Shown: piece after piece, positions 62,240 to 64,000 of the stretch | Layout of the letters: every line of letters begins with the position of its first letter | Numbering within the stretch: the first letter of the stretch is position 1 | From: Streptosporangiales bacterium | GTDB taxonomy: Bacteria; Actinomycetota; Actinomycetes; Streptosporangiales; WHST01 | Assembly (NCBI GenBank): GCA_009379955.1 | Contig: WHST01000020.1 | Coordinates: forward strand, 1-64,000 | DNA: 64,000 bases | Direction: 5' to 3' | The notes under the pieces: generated by a model | Seen by the model: only the letters and a program-made list of their open reading frames with translations | Told to the model about the DNA's origin: nothing | The model's database searches: none | Made by a program: the position numbers and the translations under genes

Positions 62240-62890
62240 TCAGCCGGCGACGAGGGAGAAGACCCAGCGCACGACCTCGTCGGCGACCGGTCGGTACGCG
62301 GACGGCTCGCCCTTGCGGACCGCCAGGCCGTGGTCACCGCCCGGCACGGGATGGATCCGCACGGTCGCCGGCGGCTCGGTGGCGCGGATCTCCTCGGGCG
62401 AGCCGAACGGGTCGCGCTCCCCCTGCGCGACGAACACCGGCACGGGCGTGTCGTGCAGCTCGTCCGCCCTGGACCGGTCCGGACGCCCCGGCGGGTGCAG
62501 GGGGAACGCGAGCGCGACGACGCCGCGGGCGCCGGTGGCCGCCGCCGTCCGGCACGCCACCCTGGCCCCGCTCGACCGGCCGCCGGTCACCACCGGCAGG
62601 TCGCGCAGCCCGGCACGGGTGAGCAGGGCGGCGACGATCTCGCCGAACGCGGCGTCGAGCTGCTTCGCCGGCGCCGGCGACTTGCGTCCGGCCATGCGGT
62701 ACGGCTGGGTGGTGCGGGCGACGGCGAGGCCCGCGGTCGTGGCGGCGCTCCGGACGGCGAGCAGGTCGCGTGCCTCCACGCCGCCGCCCGCGCCGTGGCC
62801 GAGGACGATCAGCGCGGTCGCCCCGTCCGGCACGTCGAGCGCGACGCCTGCCACGCCGACCGACGTCTCGATCTCGACCTCGGTACTCAC
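62240..62890 (-). CDS. Alpha/beta hydrolase, KANL3/TEX30-like
   Basis: 216-aa hydrolase: LIVLGHGAGGG after strand 3, nucleophile elbow GGRSSGARVA (Ser near residue 108), acid Asp in VAQGERDPFG and His in PGGDHGLAVRKG. GTG 62890 start. It ends 10 bp from the sigR promoter. Substrate unknown. Confidence 0.85.
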   Translation of the reverse strand: MSTEVEIETSVGVAGVALDVPDGATALIVLGHGAGGGVEARDLLAVRSAATTAGLAVARTTQPYRMAGRKSPAPAKQLDAAFGEIVAALLTRAGLRDLPVVTGGRSSGARVACRTAAATGARGVVALAFPLHPPGRPDRSRADELHDTPVPVFVAQGERDPFGSPEEIRATEPPATVRIHPVPGGDHGLAVRKGEPSAYRPVADEVVRWVFSLVAG

Positions 62891-62924
62891 GCGCGCCCGC
62901 CTCCTCGCACCGCTGCCTGGTCAC

Positions 62925-63266
62925 TCACGCGTAGGCCCGGTCGGCCTTCTGCTGGCACTCGACGCACCGCGCGGCCTCGGGCCGCGCCTCCAGCCGTCCG
63001 GCGGGCACCTCGCGGTCACAGTCGACGCACCGCCCGTAGCTGCCGTCGTCGATGCGTGCGAGCGCTTCGACCACGAGCCGCCGCTGCTGCTCGGCCGCGT
63101 CGATCATCGCCTGCGAGCGGTCGTTCTCCGACAGGTTGGTGCCCGCGTCGGACGGGTCGGCCGGGGTCTCGTCGGGATCGACGCCGGACTCGCGGAGAGC
63201 CGCCAGGGTGTGGTCGAGATCCGCGCGTTGCTCCTCGAGCTGCACGCGTTGCTGGGTCGTATCCAC
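62925..63266 (-). CDS. TraR/DksA-family zinc finger protein
   Basis: 113-aa protein with an N-terminal coiled-coil region (EEQRADLDHTLAALRES) and a C4 zinc finger (RCVDC... RCVECQQK) near the C-terminus. The actinobacterial members resemble RNA-polymerase secondary-channel binding proteins. GTG 63266 is the first start. It lies between the SRAP and hydrolase genes on the same strand. Confidence 0.88.
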   Translation of the reverse strand: MDTTQQRVQLEEQRADLDHTLAALRESGVDPDETPADPSDAGTNLSENDRSQAMIDAAEQQRRLVVEALARIDDGSYGRCVDCDREVPAGRLEARPEAARCVECQQKADRAYA

Positions 63267-63296
63267 GGTGACACCCTCTCCGTCCCCGTCGCGTCG

Positions 63297-64000
63297 TCAG
63301 AACAACGTAGGGACATCGTCGTCGTCCGCACCCCTCGCGGGCAACGGCTCGACGAGATGCGAGCCGTTGTTGCGAACGTCGCCGACGTCCCTGGAGACAG
63401 GATATGTCACCAGGCCCTCGCTCCCCGCGGGTACGAGCAGCTCACGCGCGGCGAGGGCGTCGGCGAACCCGGTGTCGAGCCAGCTGTTGCGGTGGTCGAC
63501 CGGCACCACCATGGGCATCCTGTCGTGGACGTGGCCGAGGTCGTCGGTGGCCTCCGTCGTGATGATCGTGCAGGACCACAGCCAGGCACCGTCGTCGCCC
63601 AGGGGACGCGGGTCACGCCAGATCTCGTACAGGCCGGCGAACGCCAGGACGCCCTCGTCGGCGCGCCGCAGGAAGTGCGGCCGCTTGGTGCCCTCGTCGG
63701 CGTACCACTCGTAGTACCCGTCCGCCGGCACGACGCAGCGGCGGCGCGACATCGCGGTGCGGAACGCCGGCTTCTCAGCGACGGTCTCGACCCTGGCGTT
63801 GATCATCCGCGAGCCGACGCTCGCGTCGGTGGCCCAGGACGGCACGAGACCCCATCGCACGGTCCTGAGCTGTCGCGCCGGCTCCGGCCGGGCCGGCACG
63901 CCGCGCTCGGGTACCGCCGGGCGCGCGGGGCGTTCGAGCACGACAGGTACCCGGTCGGTCGGCGCGACGTTGTAGTTGGGCGGCAGCAGGTCCTCGTCCG
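63297..64000 (-). CDS. SRAP-domain protein (YedK/HMCES-like), 5' partial
   Basis: At least 234 aa; the start with catalytic Cys2 lies beyond the right edge. Visible are NYNVAPT with the conserved Asn, GLVPSWATD, INARVET, the Glu in GYYEWY and the His in VHDRMPMVV. The family crosslinks to abasic sites in single-stranded DNA and is SOS-associated. Position near sigR matches Rv3226c near sigH in mycobacteria. Confidence 0.9.
   Translation of the reverse strand, partial: DEDLLPPNYNVAPTDRVPVVLERPARPAVPERGVPARPEPARQLRTVRWGLVPSWATDASVGSRMINARVETVAEKPAFRTAMSRRRCVVPADGYYEWYADEGTKRPHFLRRADEGVLAFAGLYEIWRDPRPLGDDGAWLWSCTIITTEATDDLGHVHDRMPMVVPVDHRNSWLDTGFADALAARELLVPAGSEGLVTYPVSRDVGDVRNNGSHLVEPLPARGADDDDVPTLF

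Overview
The window is a 64-kb chromosomal segment from a very high-GC actinobacterium. Supporting this are strong G/C bias at third codon positions, frequent GTG/TTG starts, and lineage markers: WhiB1, a SigR/SigH-RsrA pair, multifunctional 2-oxoglutarate decarboxylase (Kgd) with its small DUF6104 companion, a PdtaS-type kinase and DUF5753-type XRE regulators. The genus cannot be fixed from sequence alone. No rRNA, tRNA, integrase, transposase or CRISPR array was seen.

Positions 1-17.5 kb are catabolic. A short asparagine synthase precedes an FCD-type GntR regulator, divergent from an MFS permease - phosphotriesterase-like hydrolase - M14-type deacylase - SoxA-like FAD oxidase cluster. Two identical-type palindromes (TGTCWGACA) lie in the shared intergenic region. 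Next is an amino-sugar locus: ABC binding protein and two permeases without an ATPase, a BadF-type kinase and NanE on the plus strand, facing a HutC-type regulator, a neutral-ceramidase-like hydrolase and a SIS-domain protein on the minus strand. A phytoene-desaturase-like oxidoreductase follows, preceded by four 31-bp tandem repeats.

Positions 17.5-30.1 kb hold a DUF1772 membrane protein and an iron-box-preceded pair of exporter-type ABC half-transporters with complementary degenerate ATP sites. The second half-transporter and the adjacent P-loop gene each carry an apparent single-base frameshift. An ABC-2 exporter, a polysaccharide deacetylase lipoprotein, kgd, DUF6104 and DinB follow. Near-identical bidirectional hairpins end two convergent gene pairs (24.4 and 30.1 kb).

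Positions 30.1-45.6 kb contain a LacI-controlled complete ABC importer with two identical operators, a cytochrome P450, a type-VII-secretion-like gene pair, a DUF4097-PadR pair with two GATATATC palindromes around a promoter, a quinone-oxidoreductase-like MDR, malic enzyme, a CGNR zinc finger protein and a lipid kinase.

Positions 45.6-64 kb follow a backbone known from Mycobacterium tuberculosis (whiB1 - pdtaS - TB7.3 biotin carrier - anti-sigma - sigma H/R - SRAP). Here it is interrupted by a subtilase, and by an accessory block at about 49.7-56 kb carrying a predicted ADP-ribosyltransferase cassette, XRE regulators, acetyltransferases and a DUF2785 gene. A biotin carboxylase, two membrane HD proteins, an autoregulated sigR promoter, a hydrolase and a DksA-like protein complete the segment. 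The SRAP gene runs off the right edge.
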